A DNA stretch of 64,000 nt from JBDHWG01 sp039810085 (GCA_039810085.1 JBDHWG010000010.1:62001-126000), one strand, 5' to 3'; shown: positions 25,366-34,051, numbered from the stretch's first letter. Translations and numbers: made by a program. The notes: a model not told the origin generated them from the sequence alone.

Positions 25366-27264
25366 ATGATGTTTCATGGCGAGTCGGACTGGACGCCGGT
25401 GCCCTGGAACCGGGTGACCCTTGATGGCGGTTTGTGGGGCGAGCGGCAGCGCGTCAACCGCGAGCGCACCCTGCCCGCCGTCTACCGCCAGCTCAAGGAC
25501 ACCGGGCGCATCGACGCCTTCCGCCTCGACTGGCGGCCCGGCCAGCAGCCGGTCCCGCACCAGTTCTGGGACTCCGATGTTGCCAAGTGGCTCGAAGCCG
25601 CCGCCTACAGCCTGGGCAGCCACCCGGACCCGGCCCTCGCCGCCCTGGTCGATGAGACGGTTGCCCTCGTCGCCTCGGCGCAGCAGCCCGACGGCTACCT
25701 CAACACCCACTTCACGGCGGTCGAGCCGCACAATCGCTGGACGAACCTGCGCGACATGCACGAACTCTACTGCGCGGGCCACCTTATCGAAGCTGCCGTC
25801 GCCCACTACGACGCCACGGGCAAGACGACGCTGCTGGCCCCGTTGCGCCGCTACGCCGACACCATCGACGCCGTATTCGGGCCTGGTCCTGGGCAGAAGC
25901 GCGGCTACTGCGGCCATGAGGAGATCGAGCTGGCCCTGGTGCGTCTCGCCCACGCGGCGAACGAGCCGCGCTACATGCGCCTGGCACAGTACTTCGTCGA
26001 CGAGCGCGGCCGCCGCCCGTACTACTTCGACCGCGAAGCGCTGGCGCGGGGCGAGGATCCGACCGTGTTCTGGGCCGGTACCTACGCCTACAACCAGGCC
26101 CACATCCCGGTACGCGAGCAGACCGAGGTCGTCGGCCATGCCGTGCGCGCCATGTACCTCTACACGGCCATGGCCGACCTGGCTCTGGAGACGGACGATG
26201 CGAGCCTGACGGCAGCGTGCCGCAGACTGTGGACGCACCTCACCTCGCGGCGGCTGTACGTGACCGGCGGCATCGGCCCGTCGCGCGACAACGAGGGCTT
26301 CACCGCCGATTATGACCTCCCCAATGCGACGGCTTACGCCGAGACGTGCGCCGCCATCGGCCTGGTGTTCTGGGCGGCGCGCATGACGCGGTTGGAGCAG
26401 AATGCGCGCACCATGGACGTGCTGGAAACGGCCCTTTACAACGGTGTCCTGAGCGGCGTCTCCCTGGACGGCGAGACCTTCTTCTACGAGAACCCGCTTG
26501 CCAGCGCCGGCCGCCACCACCGCCAGCCGTGGTATAGCTGCGCGTGCTGCCCACCCAACATCGCCCGCCTCATCGCCTCCATCGGCGGCTACATCTATGC
26601 CCAGGGCGACGCCGACGCCGTGGTTCACCTCTACACGAACGGCGCGGGGCGGCTGTCCCTCGGCGGGGGGGCGCTCACGCTGCACCAGGAGACCGGCTAT
26701 CCGTGGGACGGCTGCGTCTCCCTGCGCCTGGAGATGGACGCGCCGATGCCGTTCCGCCTCTGGCTGCGGCGGCCGGGCTGGGCGCGCGAGGCGTCGCTGC
26801 GCATCAACGGCGCGGCGATTGAGCCGGAAAGTGTCACCGTGCGGGGGTACATGCGGCTGGAGCGGACGTGGCGGCCGGGCGACGAGGTGACGGTGGAGTT
26901 CCCGATGCCGGTCGAGCGGGTCTACGCCCACCCGGACATCGCAGCGGACGTCGGGCGCGTGGCGTTGCGGCGCGGCCCATTGGTCTACTGCGTCGAGGGC
27001 GCGGACACGGACGTGCCCTTGCACCGGCTGCGGCTGCCGCGCGCGGCGGAGCTATCGGCGGTGTACGACGAGGGACTGCTGGGCGGCGTCATCGCGCTGC
27101 GGGGCGCGGCGCTGGCCGCCGAGAGCGACGGCTGGGGCGAGGGTCTGTATCGCGCCGAGCCGCCGACCCTCCGCCCGACCCCCCTCACCGCCGTCCCCTA
27201 CTACGCCTGGGACAACCGCACGCCGGGTGAGATGGCGGTGTGGCTGATGGAAGAGTCGCTCTAA
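25366..27264 (+). CDS. Beta-L-arabinofuranosidase, glycoside hydrolase family 127
   Basis: 632 residues, no signal peptide. Family (DUF1680) with an (alpha/alpha)6 barrel and C-terminal beta-sandwich. Active-site features visible: YAETCAAIG (conserved Glu) and the zinc-cysteine cluster CACCPPNIAR with the nucleophilic Cys; GGIGPSRDNEGFT precedes them. Releases beta-L-arabinofuranose from plant glycans and glycoproteins, matching the GH78 rhamnosidase and GH2 enzyme nearby. ATG at 25366 (or 25369) with AGGAGGAG upstream. Single-gene unit with its own promoter. Confidence 0.93.
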   Translation: MMFHGESDWTPVPWNRVTLDGGLWGERQRVNRERTLPAVYRQLKDTGRIDAFRLDWRPGQQPVPHQFWDSDVAKWLEAAAYSLGSHPDPALAALVDETVALVASAQQPDGYLNTHFTAVEPHNRWTNLRDMHELYCAGHLIEAAVAHYDATGKTTLLAPLRRYADTIDAVFGPGPGQKRGYCGHEEIELALVRLAHAANEPRYMRLAQYFVDERGRRPYYFDREALARGEDPTVFWAGTYAYNQAHIPVREQTEVVGHAVRAMYLYTAMADLALETDDASLTAACRRLWTHLTSRRLYVTGGIGPSRDNEGFTADYDLPNATAYAETCAAIGLVFWAARMTRLEQNARTMDVLETALYNGVLSGVSLDGETFFYENPLASAGRHHRQPWYSCACCPPNIARLIASIGGYIYAQGDADAVVHLYTNGAGRLSLGGGALTLHQETGYPWDGCVSLRLEMDAPMPFRLWLRRPGWAREASLRINGAAIEPESVTVRGYMRLERTWRPGDEVTVEFPMPVERVYAHPDIAADVGRVALRRGPLVYCVEGADTDVPLHRLRLPRAAELSAVYDEGLLGGVIALRGAALAAESDGWGEGLYRAEPPTLRPTPLTAVPYYAWDNRTPGEMAVWLMEESL

Positions 27265-27280
27265 CAGGCGAGAGGCGTTT

Positions 27281-27401
27281 GGAACACGAAGGCCGCGAAA
27301 GGACGCGAAGGACGCGAAAGGGTTGTGTGCTTGCAAGGTTCACGCCCAGTCGTACATCTTTTTTCGTGCCTTTCTGCCCTTTCGCGCCTATCGCGGTCCA
27401 A
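27281..27401. repeat. Palindromic repeat, family D (ACGCGAAGG type)
   Basis: Left arm GAACACGAAGGCCGCGAAAG then GACGCGAAGGACGCGAAAG; right arm TTTTTTCGTGCCTTTC then CTTTCGCGCCTATCGCGGTC. The arms are inverted and built of short GCGAAGGA-like units. Related tracts are at 33092-33118 and 45209-45277. It separates the convergent GH127 and MFS genes and may act as a two-way transcript end. Confidence 0.6.
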
Positions 27402-27413
27402 GCTCTCACGCAG

Positions 27414-28748
27414 CTACTCCGCGAGGTCCTCCAAACTCCGACCGCGAGTCTCGGGGCCGAAGGCGAGGACGATGAGGCCGCCGAGGACCATCACCACTGT
27501 GAACGTGAGGAACACGTTCTGGTCGCTGCCGAAGACGGCGATCTGGTAGGCGACGGAGAGCGGCGCGAGGAAGGCGAAGGCGCGCCCGATGGCCGCGGCC
27601 CATCCGGCGCCCGTCCCGCGCAGCCGCGTCGGGTACATCTCTGGCGTGTAGGTGTATACCACGCCCCACGCGCCGAGATTGAAGAAGCTCACCACGCTGC
27701 CCCAGATCAGGATCGACGGCACATCCTTCGCGGCCAGGGCTACCTGGCCGAAGAAGAACGCGCCGACCGCCGCGCCGAACAAGAACGCCACCAGGGTGAG
27801 CTTGCGGCCCAGGCGCTCCACCAGGTAGGCGGCGGCGAAGTAGCCGGGGATCTGGGCGACGGCGATGATGAGGTTGAACAGCAGGGCGTCGTTGAGGGAG
27901 AAGCCCTTGCGCACGAACTGCGTCGGCAGCCAGAGGAAAATGCCGTAGTAGCTGAAGTTCATCGTCGCCCACATGACCCACAGCACCAGCGTGCGCACTC
28001 GGTAGCGGGGCGCGAACAGGTCGGCGACGCGGCTGGCCGCCGCTTTAGGGGGCGCCTCGGTGACCGTTGTCTCAGTTGGCGGCGCGATGCCGGCGCTGCT
28101 CTCCATCTCAGCGACGATGGCCTCGGCTTCGGCGGCGCGGCCCTGGCTGAGAAGATAGCGCGGCGACTCGGGGATGCTGCGTCGGACGACGAACACGTAC
28201 AGCGCGGGCAGCGCGCCAATAAGGAACGCCACGCGCCAGCCGAAGTTGGGAATGACCAGGTAGCCGATGAGTGCGGCCAGCACGCTGCCGTAGGCCCAGA
28301 AGCTCTCCAGCAGGACGACCAGCATCCCGCGACGGCTCGACGGTGCGAACTCCGACACCAGCGTGCTGGCGACGGGCAACTCGCCGCCGAGGCCCAGCCC
28401 GGCCAGGAAGCGCACGACGATGAGCATGAGGGGACCGGCGGCGAGCGCCGACAGGGCGCTAAAGATGCTGTAGAACAGCAGGGTAATCTGGAAGACGGCC
28501 TTGCGCCCGACGCGGTCGGCCAGGCGGCCGGCGATGAGCGCGCCGAAGAACAGGCCCGCGACGTTGGCGGTATTGATGGCCTGGCTCTCGATGGGCGTAA
28601 GCTGCCAGGCGACCGCGACGGCGGCGACGACCGAGGCGACGAGGAGGATGTCCATCGCGTCGAACATCCAGCCGAAGCCGCTCGTGATGAGCAGCCGCCA
28701 GTGGAAGCGGGTCAGGGGCAGACGGTCCAGGCGTTCAAAGAGCGTCAT
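27414..28748 (-). CDS. MFS transporter, NiaP/aromatic-acid symporter type
   Basis: 444 residues, twelve membrane segments with a central cytoplasmic loop (about 205-250). MFS signature GRLADRVGRKAVFQ between helices 2 and 3 and ERLGRKLT in the second half; PESPRYLLSQGRAAEA matches the sugar-porter/NiaP group. Probably imports an organic or aromatic acid with protons. It is the last gene of a likely operon with an extradiol dioxygenase and a flavin reductase, which favours an aromatic substrate. AGGAG ribosome site before the ATG. Confidence 0.85.
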   Translation of the reverse strand: MTLFERLDRLPLTRFHWRLLITSGFGWMFDAMDILLVASVVAAVAVAWQLTPIESQAINTANVAGLFFGALIAGRLADRVGRKAVFQITLLFYSIFSALSALAAGPLMLIVVRFLAGLGLGGELPVASTLVSEFAPSSRRGMLVVLLESFWAYGSVLAALIGYLVIPNFGWRVAFLIGALPALYVFVVRRSIPESPRYLLSQGRAAEAEAIVAEMESSAGIAPPTETTVTEAPPKAAASRVADLFAPRYRVRTLVLWVMWATMNFSYYGIFLWLPTQFVRKGFSLNDALLFNLIIAVAQIPGYFAAAYLVERLGRKLTLVAFLFGAAVGAFFFGQVALAAKDVPSILIWGSVVSFFNLGAWGVVYTYTPEMYPTRLRGTGAGWAAAIGRAFAFLAPLSVAYQIAVFGSDQNVFLTFTVVMVLGGLIVLAFGPETRGRSLEDLAE

Positions 28749-28836
28749 GGGACTCCTAGAAGAATGCTGTCATTCTTGTATCAGGCGCGCTAGAGCAGGA
28801 ACATCGTGGCTCTTGCCCAGCGGGAGATTGCTTCGT

Positions 28837-29823
28837 CTAGGTTGCAAAGTCGGGGCGGTCCTGGAGGATGGCGGCCGTCGTAGGTAGAAGCTCGCCGGTG
28901 AAGATGTCCTCCACCAACGCCGCGTCGTTGAACCAGCTCGCCGGCGGCGTGTGGCCCCAGAACATCGAGCGGCGCGGGTCGTTGATGCTCCATCGCTGCG
29001 GCGGCTGGTCCGGGTCGGGGATGGTGTAGCTGCCCGCGCACAACTCGATGCGATTGCCGTCCGGGTCGCGCAGGTAGAGGAACATCGAGTTGGTCAGGCC
29101 GTGGCGGCCCGGCCCGCGCTCGATGGCCTGGCTGTAACCGGCGGCGGCCAGGATATCGCACGCGCGAATGACGTCCATTTCCTCGCGTAGCGTGAAGCCG
29201 ACGTGGTGGAGGCGCGGGCCAACGCCGCTCATCAGGGCGATGTCGTGGACGGTCTGCCGACGCCGCAGGTACGCCGACCATAGGCGCGCCTCCGGCCCCT
29301 CGGTCTCAGTGTACTCGGAGAGCCAGAAGCCCAGGCTGTCATGATACCAGGCATACGCGGCGCGCACGTCCGGCACCTGCGCATTGAAGTGGTCGAGGCG
29401 CAAGACACACGCGCCGCGATAGAGATCGAATCGCTGGAGCAGGCGCTCGGCCGGCTCCATGTCGTGGTAGAACTCGACCGGCAGGCCGCACGGGTCCTGT
29501 ACGCGCAGCGCCTCGCCCTGGCCGCGCTCCTCGCCCGCTTCGAGCCAGCAGTGGGCGAGACCGCGGCTCGCGTGCAGGCGCGCCAGCTCATCCAGATCAT
29601 TGGGCGACGCGACACGGAAGGCGATATGGCCGAGGCCAGGGCTGGCGGCGCGGCGCAGCGTGAGCGAGTGGTGCTCACGCTCCTCGTAGCCGCGCAGGTA
29701 GATGCGGTCACTGTCGCGTGCCGTCTCGACGAAGCCGAGGACATCGACGTAGAAGGCCCTGGCGCGGTCGAGGTCGGTCACGCGCATTTCGACGTGCGCC
29801 GCGCGCACGATGTTCACCGCCAT
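28837..29823 (-). CDS. Extradiol ring-cleavage dioxygenase (VOC family, HpaD-like)
   Basis: 328 residues, two glyoxalase/VOC repeats. Iron ligands of type I extradiol dioxygenases are visible: His in LDHFNAQVPD, His in RLHHVGF and Glu in GNRIELCAG; the N-terminal repeat lacks them, as usual. The C-terminal RSMFWGHTPPASWF matches homoprotocatechuate (3,4-dihydroxyphenylacetate) 2,3-dioxygenases. Opens a catechol ring with O2 and Fe(II)/Mn(II). GAGGAG precedes the ATG. The flavin reductase gene ends 10 nt upstream, so they are co-transcribed. Confidence 0.88.
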   Translation of the reverse strand: MAVNIVRAAHVEMRVTDLDRARAFYVDVLGFVETARDSDRIYLRGYEEREHHSLTLRRAASPGLGHIAFRVASPNDLDELARLHASRGLAHCWLEAGEERGQGEALRVQDPCGLPVEFYHDMEPAERLLQRFDLYRGACVLRLDHFNAQVPDVRAAYAWYHDSLGFWLSEYTETEGPEARLWSAYLRRRQTVHDIALMSGVGPRLHHVGFTLREEMDVIRACDILAAAGYSQAIERGPGRHGLTNSMFLYLRDPDGNRIELCAGSYTIPDPDQPPQRWSINDPRRSMFWGHTPPASWFNDAALVEDIFTGELLPTTAAILQDRPDFAT

Positions 29824-29833
29824 GCTCGTCTCC

Positions 29834-30430
29834 TCAGCGGCGCGTGTCGTCGTACCACGGGTCGTAGTAGATCGGGATGGGTCGGGTATCGGCGTTTCCG
29901 TCGGCGGGCGGGCGCACGATGGCGTGGGCGAGTTGGCGGTACTGCCCCGCGTAGAACAGCAGGGGCGAGCCGGGCGTCTCGCCCTGGTGCAGCGCGACGA
30001 CGCGGCCGATGACGATCCAGTGGTCGCCGCCGTCCAGGATGTGCTCGACCGTGCAGGCTACCGAGGCCAGGCAGCCGTCGAGGCGCGGCGCAACAGTCCA
30101 CGGCACGAAGCGGAAGTCGGGCGGCGGCATGCCCTTGCGCGCCCCGCCCGCGAAGTAGCGCGACAGCGGCTCCTGCTCGACGCGCAGGATGTTGACGGTG
30201 AAGGCGCCGGCGTCGCGGACGATGGGGAAGAGGTGGGCGCGCCGGTCGACGTTGAACAGGAGCAGCAGCGGGTCCAGGGAGAGGGAAGTGACGGAGTTGG
30301 CCGTCATGCCGTGAATCTCGTCCCCCTGCTGGGCGACGATGACCGTAACGCCCGTAGCGAACTGCCCAATAATGCGGCGGTAATGTTGAGCGTCGGCGGG
30401 GGCATCGTATGCAGCGGATGACTCTGACAT
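29834..30430 (-). CDS. Flavin reductase family protein (HpaC-like)
   Basis: 198 residues. FMN-binding split barrel starting YRRIIGQFATGVTVIVAQ, with GMTANSVTSLSLDPLLLLFNV and HWIVIGRVVAL, the usual flavin-reductase pattern. Supplies reduced flavin to a two-component monooxygenase. The frame extends far upstream but the ATG at 30430 (MSESSAAYDAP) is chosen from the domain start and the promoter near 30500. The dioxygenase follows by 10 nt. No oxygenase partner (HpaB type) is in the window. Confidence 0.87.
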   Translation of the reverse strand: MSESSAAYDAPADAQHYRRIIGQFATGVTVIVAQQGDEIHGMTANSVTSLSLDPLLLLFNVDRRAHLFPIVRDAGAFTVNILRVEQEPLSRYFAGGARKGMPPPDFRFVPWTVAPRLDGCLASVACTVEHILDGGDHWIVIGRVVALHQGETPGSPLLFYAGQYRQLAHAIVRPPADGNADTRPIPIYYDPWYDDTRR

Positions 30431-30498
30431 ATGGCTCTCGATGTCTATTACAGCCCGACACTGGCGCAGGCCATGCCGAGGTTTTCCTTTAATATCTT

Positions 30499-30515
30499 CA
30501 TTATACTCTATAATG
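30499..30515. promoter_or_regulatory. Divergent promoter region with 17-bp palindrome
   Basis: CATTATA-CTC-TATAATG is a perfect inverted repeat. Its halves contain the -10 boxes for both directions: TATAAT on the minus strand (30500-30505) for the flavin reductase operon and TATAAT on the plus strand (30509-30514) for the MFS gene at 30545. A protein bound here would block both. -35 hexamers are weak, which suggests activation or a special sigma factor. Confidence 0.5.
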
Positions 30516-30544
30516 GTGATTATTGAACCAGGACCACCCTTCAG

Positions 30545-31729
30545 ATGCAACCAGCAGGCGATACATTTCGAGACGCGCGGCGCACAAGAGAACGCTGGGC
30601 GACGTACGCCCTCTATGCCGCAGCCGTCGTCGTCTTCGGCGATATGTACCTGACCCAGCCGATCCTGCCGATTCTCTCGCAGGAGTTCGGTATTGCGCCC
30701 GCGACGGCGGGGCTGTCCGTCTCCGCCGTCGTGCTGCTCATCGCCGTTGCGTCGGTCAGTTACGGCTCGCTGAGTGATAGCTTGGGTCGCAAGCCGGTTA
30801 TGGTTTGGAGCACGGCGCTGCTGACCCTGCCGACCTTGCTCTGCGCCCTCGCGCCCAGCTTCGGCGCGCTGCTCGCCTTTCGCGCGCTCCAAGGGCTGTT
30901 CATTCCGGGGCTGACCGCCGTCGCCGTCGCCTACCTCGGCGACCTGGTCGAGCCGCGCGCGCTTGGCGCGGCGGTCGGCGGCTGGATCGCGGCCAACGTC
31001 GCCGGCGGGTTGGTGGGGCGCGTCGGCAGCGGCCTCATCACCGACGTCTACGGCTGGCGGGGCGCGTTCGGCGTGTTCGCGGCGCTAACCCTGCTGAGCG
31101 CCATTGCACTAGCCGCCACTTTGCCGCGCGACGCTCACCACATGCGCGGTGACTGGCGGGCGGCGTATCGCGGCATGGCGTCGCTGCTGCACGACCGTCG
31201 GCTGATGGGCGGGTTCATCATCGGCGGCGGGCTGTTCTTCGGCTTCCTCGGCTTCTTCACCTACCTGCCATACTACCTGACCGGCGCGCCGTTTTCCCTC
31301 TCGCCCGGCATCGTCAGCCTCGCCTACCTAAGCTACCTTGCCGGCGTCATCGTCTCGCCCATCGCCGGCCGCCTCTCCGAGCGGTTCTCGCGCCGCCGGC
31401 TCATCGCCGTCGGCCTGGGCGTCGCCATGCTGGGCATCGTCCTGACGCTCATCCCGGTGCTGCCGGTCATCGTCGTGTGCCTGTTCGTGCTGTGTACTGG
31501 GATGTTCACGGCGCAGGCCGTCGTTCCGGCCTACGTCAATGTCGCCGCGCCCCACAGCAAGGGCGGCGCAGGCGCGCTGTACCTGGTGTTCTACTACGTT
31601 GGTGGGACGCTGGGCGGTGTGCTGCCCGGCCTGGCGTGGCAGAACGTCGGGTGGATTGGCGTGGCCGGGACGTGCCTTGCTGCCTTCGTCATTGCCCTCC
31701 TCGCCGACTGGCTCCTCTGCCGTGAGTAG
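30545..31729 (+). CDS. MFS transporter, YnfM-like
   Basis: 394 residues, twelve membrane segments. DMYLTQPILPILSQEFGIAP at the start and YGSLSDSLGRKPVMV between helices 2 and 3 are typical of the YnfM/Bcr-like exporters, which usually export drugs or metabolites. Divergent from the flavin reductase/dioxygenase operon with a shared palindromic promoter, so it may export an aromatic compound or toxic intermediate. The ATG lies about 24 nt after the predicted transcript start. Confidence 0.85.
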   Translation: MQPAGDTFRDARRTRERWATYALYAAAVVVFGDMYLTQPILPILSQEFGIAPATAGLSVSAVVLLIAVASVSYGSLSDSLGRKPVMVWSTALLTLPTLLCALAPSFGALLAFRALQGLFIPGLTAVAVAYLGDLVEPRALGAAVGGWIAANVAGGLVGRVGSGLITDVYGWRGAFGVFAALTLLSAIALAATLPRDAHHMRGDWRAAYRGMASLLHDRRLMGGFIIGGGLFFGFLGFFTYLPYYLTGAPFSLSPGIVSLAYLSYLAGVIVSPIAGRLSERFSRRRLIAVGLGVAMLGIVLTLIPVLPVIVVCLFVLCTGMFTAQAVVPAYVNVAAPHSKGGAGALYLVFYYVGGTLGGVLPGLAWQNVGWIGVAGTCLAAFVIALLADWLLCRE

Positions 31730-31753
31730 AGACGGCGTACACAGCGTCTCTAC
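31726..31753. repeat. Hairpin GTAGAGACG repeat after the MFS gene
   Basis: GTAGAGACG-N10-CGTCTCTAC, overlapping the MFS stop codon. There is no U-tract on either strand. Palindromes with these ends are common between genes in several bacterial phyla. It may act as a weak terminator before the ROK promoter 18 bp downstream. Confidence 0.5.
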
Positions 31754-31771
31754 CTATCCCCGTCGCTTGAC

Positions 31772-31799
31772 TTGACATCTTCGATTGGCGCGATATACT
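31772..31799 (+). promoter_or_regulatory. Consensus promoter of the ROK regulator
   Basis: TTGACA (31772-31777), 16-bp spacer, TATACT (31794-31799). The open frame extends upstream through this promoter, which shows that the protein must start further downstream at the GTG 31848. Confidence 0.75.
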
Positions 31800-31809
31800 A
31801 CCCCTGTCT

Positions 31810-31828
31810 GTTTGTTTATCAAACAAAC
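31810..31828. promoter_or_regulatory. Probable ROK/XylR operator
   Basis: GTTTGTTTATCAAACAAAC is a perfect inverted repeat with 8-bp arms and a 3-bp centre, placed at about +4 to +22 of the ROK transcript. XylR/NagC-type ROK repressors bind AT-rich palindromes of this form, so this is most simply an autoregulatory site. The same sequence was not noticed elsewhere in the window. Confidence 0.65.
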
Positions 31829-31847
31829 TAATGTCGAGGCGTCAGCC

Positions 31848-33077
31848 GTGGATAGCCTGCGCAGTGTTGATCACGCCGTGATGCGTGAGATGAATACCGC
31901 CCTGATCCTGGAGTGTCTGCACCAGCATGCGCCGCTGTCCAGGGCGCGCCTGGCGGAGATGACCGGGCTGAACAAGGCGACTGTGTCCAGCCTGGTGCGC
32001 GAGCTACTCGATGCGCAGTTCGTCCGCGAGAACGGCCTCAACACCGGCGACACCGGCCGCCCGGCTATCCAGCTCGAGCTGAACCCGACGGCGGGGGCAA
32101 TCATCGGCGCGGAAATTGGGGTGGACTTCATCTCAATCCTGCTGACCGACTTCTCGGCCGGCGTGCTGTGGCGCGTCTACGAGCGCACCTCGCACCTCGA
32201 CGGCCAGGAGGCGATCCTCGAGCGCCTCAGCATCGGATTGGGGCAGGCGCAGGACGCAGCGCAGAAGGTAGGCTTGCCCGTACTTGGTCTCGGCCTAGGT
32301 GTACCTGGCTTGGTGAATGTTGCCACGGGAAACGTCCTCTTCGCGCCCAACCTGGACTGGACGGATGTTCCTCTGCGCCAGGCCCTTGAGAGCCGCTTCA
32401 GCTTTCCCATCCACGTGGATAACGAGGCCAACCTGGCTGCCCTGGGCGAGGCATACTTTGGCGCGGCCGAGGGCGCACGCCATGTGCTCTACATTCACTC
32501 CAGTGTGGGGCTGGGGGCGGGGGTCGTTCTGGACCGCCGCATCCTGTCGGGCGTTGCTGGGTTGGCGGGCGAAGTCGGCCACATGACCCTTGAGCCAAAC
32601 GGGCCTTTGTGTACCTGTGGCAACCAGGGCTGCTGGGAGACACTCGCCAGCCAGCGGGCCTTGTTCCACCGCATCCGGGATGCCCTCGCAGCGGGCCGCG
32701 AGTCGTGGCTCGCTGAGGCGACGGATGGGATGCTCGCCCCGCTCACCATCCAGCTCGTCATCGCCGCCGCCAAACGGGGCGACGAAGTGACGCTGAAGGC
32801 CCTGGCGGAGACCGGGCGCTACCTGGGCATTGGCCTGGCCGGACTCATCAACGCGCTCAACCCGGAGTGCGTCGTGTTCGGCGGCATGCTCAGCCTCGCC
32901 CACGAGTACCTCTTGCCGCCGATGCGCGCCGAGATCGAGCGCCGCGCCTTACGCTGGTCCCGGGAGGGAGCCGACATCGTCATCGCGGCGTTTGGAGCGG
33001 ATGCGTGCGCCATTGGCGGCGTTGCGACAGTCTATCACCGCGTCCTCAGCCAACCCCTTGCCGCCCGCGAGAGGTAG
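31848..33077 (+). CDS. ROK family transcriptional regulator (XylR/NagC type)
   Basis: 409 residues. N-terminal winged helix (LSRARLAEMTGLNKATVSSLVRELL) followed by a ROK sugar-kinase-like fold: GLGLGVPGLVN, HVDNEANLAALGE, and the zinc motif CTCGNQGCWE with an upstream GEVGHMTLEP. Such proteins repress sugar genes until a sugar or sugar phosphate binds. GTG start at 31848 with GAGGCG upstream, chosen because the promoter and operator occupy 31772-31828. The target sugar is unknown; the glycoside hydrolases nearby make pentoses or rhamnose reasonable guesses. Confidence 0.9.
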   Translation: MDSLRSVDHAVMREMNTALILECLHQHAPLSRARLAEMTGLNKATVSSLVRELLDAQFVRENGLNTGDTGRPAIQLELNPTAGAIIGAEIGVDFISILLTDFSAGVLWRVYERTSHLDGQEAILERLSIGLGQAQDAAQKVGLPVLGLGLGVPGLVNVATGNVLFAPNLDWTDVPLRQALESRFSFPIHVDNEANLAALGEAYFGAAEGARHVLYIHSSVGLGAGVVLDRRILSGVAGLAGEVGHMTLEPNGPLCTCGNQGCWETLASQRALFHRIRDALAAGRESWLAEATDGMLAPLTIQLVIAAAKRGDEVTLKALAETGRYLGIGLAGLINALNPECVVFGGMLSLAHEYLLPPMRAEIERRALRWSREGADIVIAAFGADACAIGGVATVYHRVLSQPLAARER

Positions 33078-33085
33078 CAGATAGA

Positions 33086-33952
33086 CTAATCCCTCTGTGT
33101 CCTCTGTGCCTCTGTGGCAATCCCCTGTTCTGTCACAATCTGGGTCCAGCAGCCACCCTGCCAATGGACGCCGCGGACATCGCCGTCCGCGAGGGCGAGC
33201 CGCGTCAGGACGGTGGCGAAGTGCGCGGGATCGCCGGACGTGTAGTAGCAGTGCGTGTCCACGCCCCCCGCTGGGTGCAGCCAATCGCGCTCGGCCAGGA
33301 CGCGCTCGACCTGGGCGGCGATGGCCGGACTAGGCTCGACAATTGTCAGCCGGCCGCCGCTGACGCGCTCGATGGCAGGCATCAGGAAGGGGTAGTGGGT
33401 GCAGCCGAGCACAAGGGTGTCCACGCCCGCGTCGAGTAGCGGGCCGACGTAGTGTGCGACGGCAGCCTCGGCCGCCGGGCCGCTGATGTTGCCATCCTCC
33501 ACAAGCTCCACCAACCCCTGGCCGACCTGGGTATGCACCTCGACGCCGTCGGCAAAACGCTCCACCACATCGTGATAGAGGCGGCCGCGAAACGTGCCCG
33601 CCGTCGCCAACACACCGACCTTGCGTGTCTGGCTGCGGGCGACGGCGGGCTTGATGGCCGGCACCATGCCGACGAAGGGGATCGGGTACGCGGCGCGCAG
33701 GGCCGTAAGGGCCGCGGCCGAGGCCGTGTTGCACGCGACGACGATGATTTTCGCGCCCTGGCGCAGCAGGAAGTCAGCGGCGGCCAGGCTGAGCCGCTCG
33801 ATCTCGTCCAGCGGGCGATTGCCATACGGGACATTGGCGCTGTCCGCGAAGTAGACCAGGTCCTCGCTCGGCAGGCGCCGAGCGATTTCCCGCAGTACCG
33901 AAACGCCACCAATCCCCGAGTCGAACACCCCAATAGGACGTAAATCCGGCAT
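33086..33952 (-). CDS. murI: Glutamate racemase
   Basis: 288 residues. Makes D-glutamate for peptidoglycan. The two catalytic cysteines are in VACNTAS and LGCTHYP, with the N-terminal IGVFDSGIGGVSV. Start ATG at 33952 with AAGGAT six nt upstream. The family core ends near TRLALADG; the last ~12 residues (IATEAQRTQRD) are encoded by a dispersed CACAGAGG repeat, so the native stop appears to have been replaced. Tail-to-tail with the ROK gene. Confidence 0.95.
   Translation of the reverse strand: MPDLRPIGVFDSGIGGVSVLREIARRLPSEDLVYFADSANVPYGNRPLDEIERLSLAAADFLLRQGAKIIVVACNTASAAALTALRAAYPIPFVGMVPAIKPAVARSQTRKVGVLATAGTFRGRLYHDVVERFADGVEVHTQVGQGLVELVEDGNISGPAAEAAVAHYVGPLLDAGVDTLVLGCTHYPFLMPAIERVSGGRLTIVEPSPAIAAQVERVLAERDWLHPAGGVDTHCYYTSGDPAHFATVLTRLALADGDVRGVHWQGGCWTQIVTEQGIATEAQRTQRD
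33092..33118. repeat. Dispersed CACAGAGG repeat tract (family D)
   Basis: On the minus strand CACAGAGGCACAGAGGACAC then AGAGGG, a repeat tract common between genes in many bacteria. Here it codes for the C-terminal residues of MurI. Compare 45209-45277. Confidence 0.6.
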
Positions 33953-34011
33953 ATGGTATCCTTACTGAGTGGATGGCATACGCCGCCCAATGTTGCTGCT
34001 CAGCACGACAT

Positions 34012-34051
34012 CGAAGAAAAGACCCGTTCCCCCAGCGGGAAAACGGGTCTC
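34012..34051 (-). terminator. Rho-independent terminator of the amidotransferase gene
   Basis: On the minus strand AGACCCGTT-N13-AACGGGTCT followed by TTTCTTC, 50 nt after the stop of the class I amidotransferase gene. Strong 9-bp stem and a U-rich tail. Confidence 0.75.

Noticed and set aside
27240..28793. 517-codon frame opposite the MFS transporter
   Set aside because: Glu/Arg/His-rich antisense shadow; begins in GH127 and a repeat.
31785..31847. Earlier start of the ROK regulator
   Set aside because: The consensus promoter and operator lie inside this stretch, so it cannot be translated from the mapped promoter.
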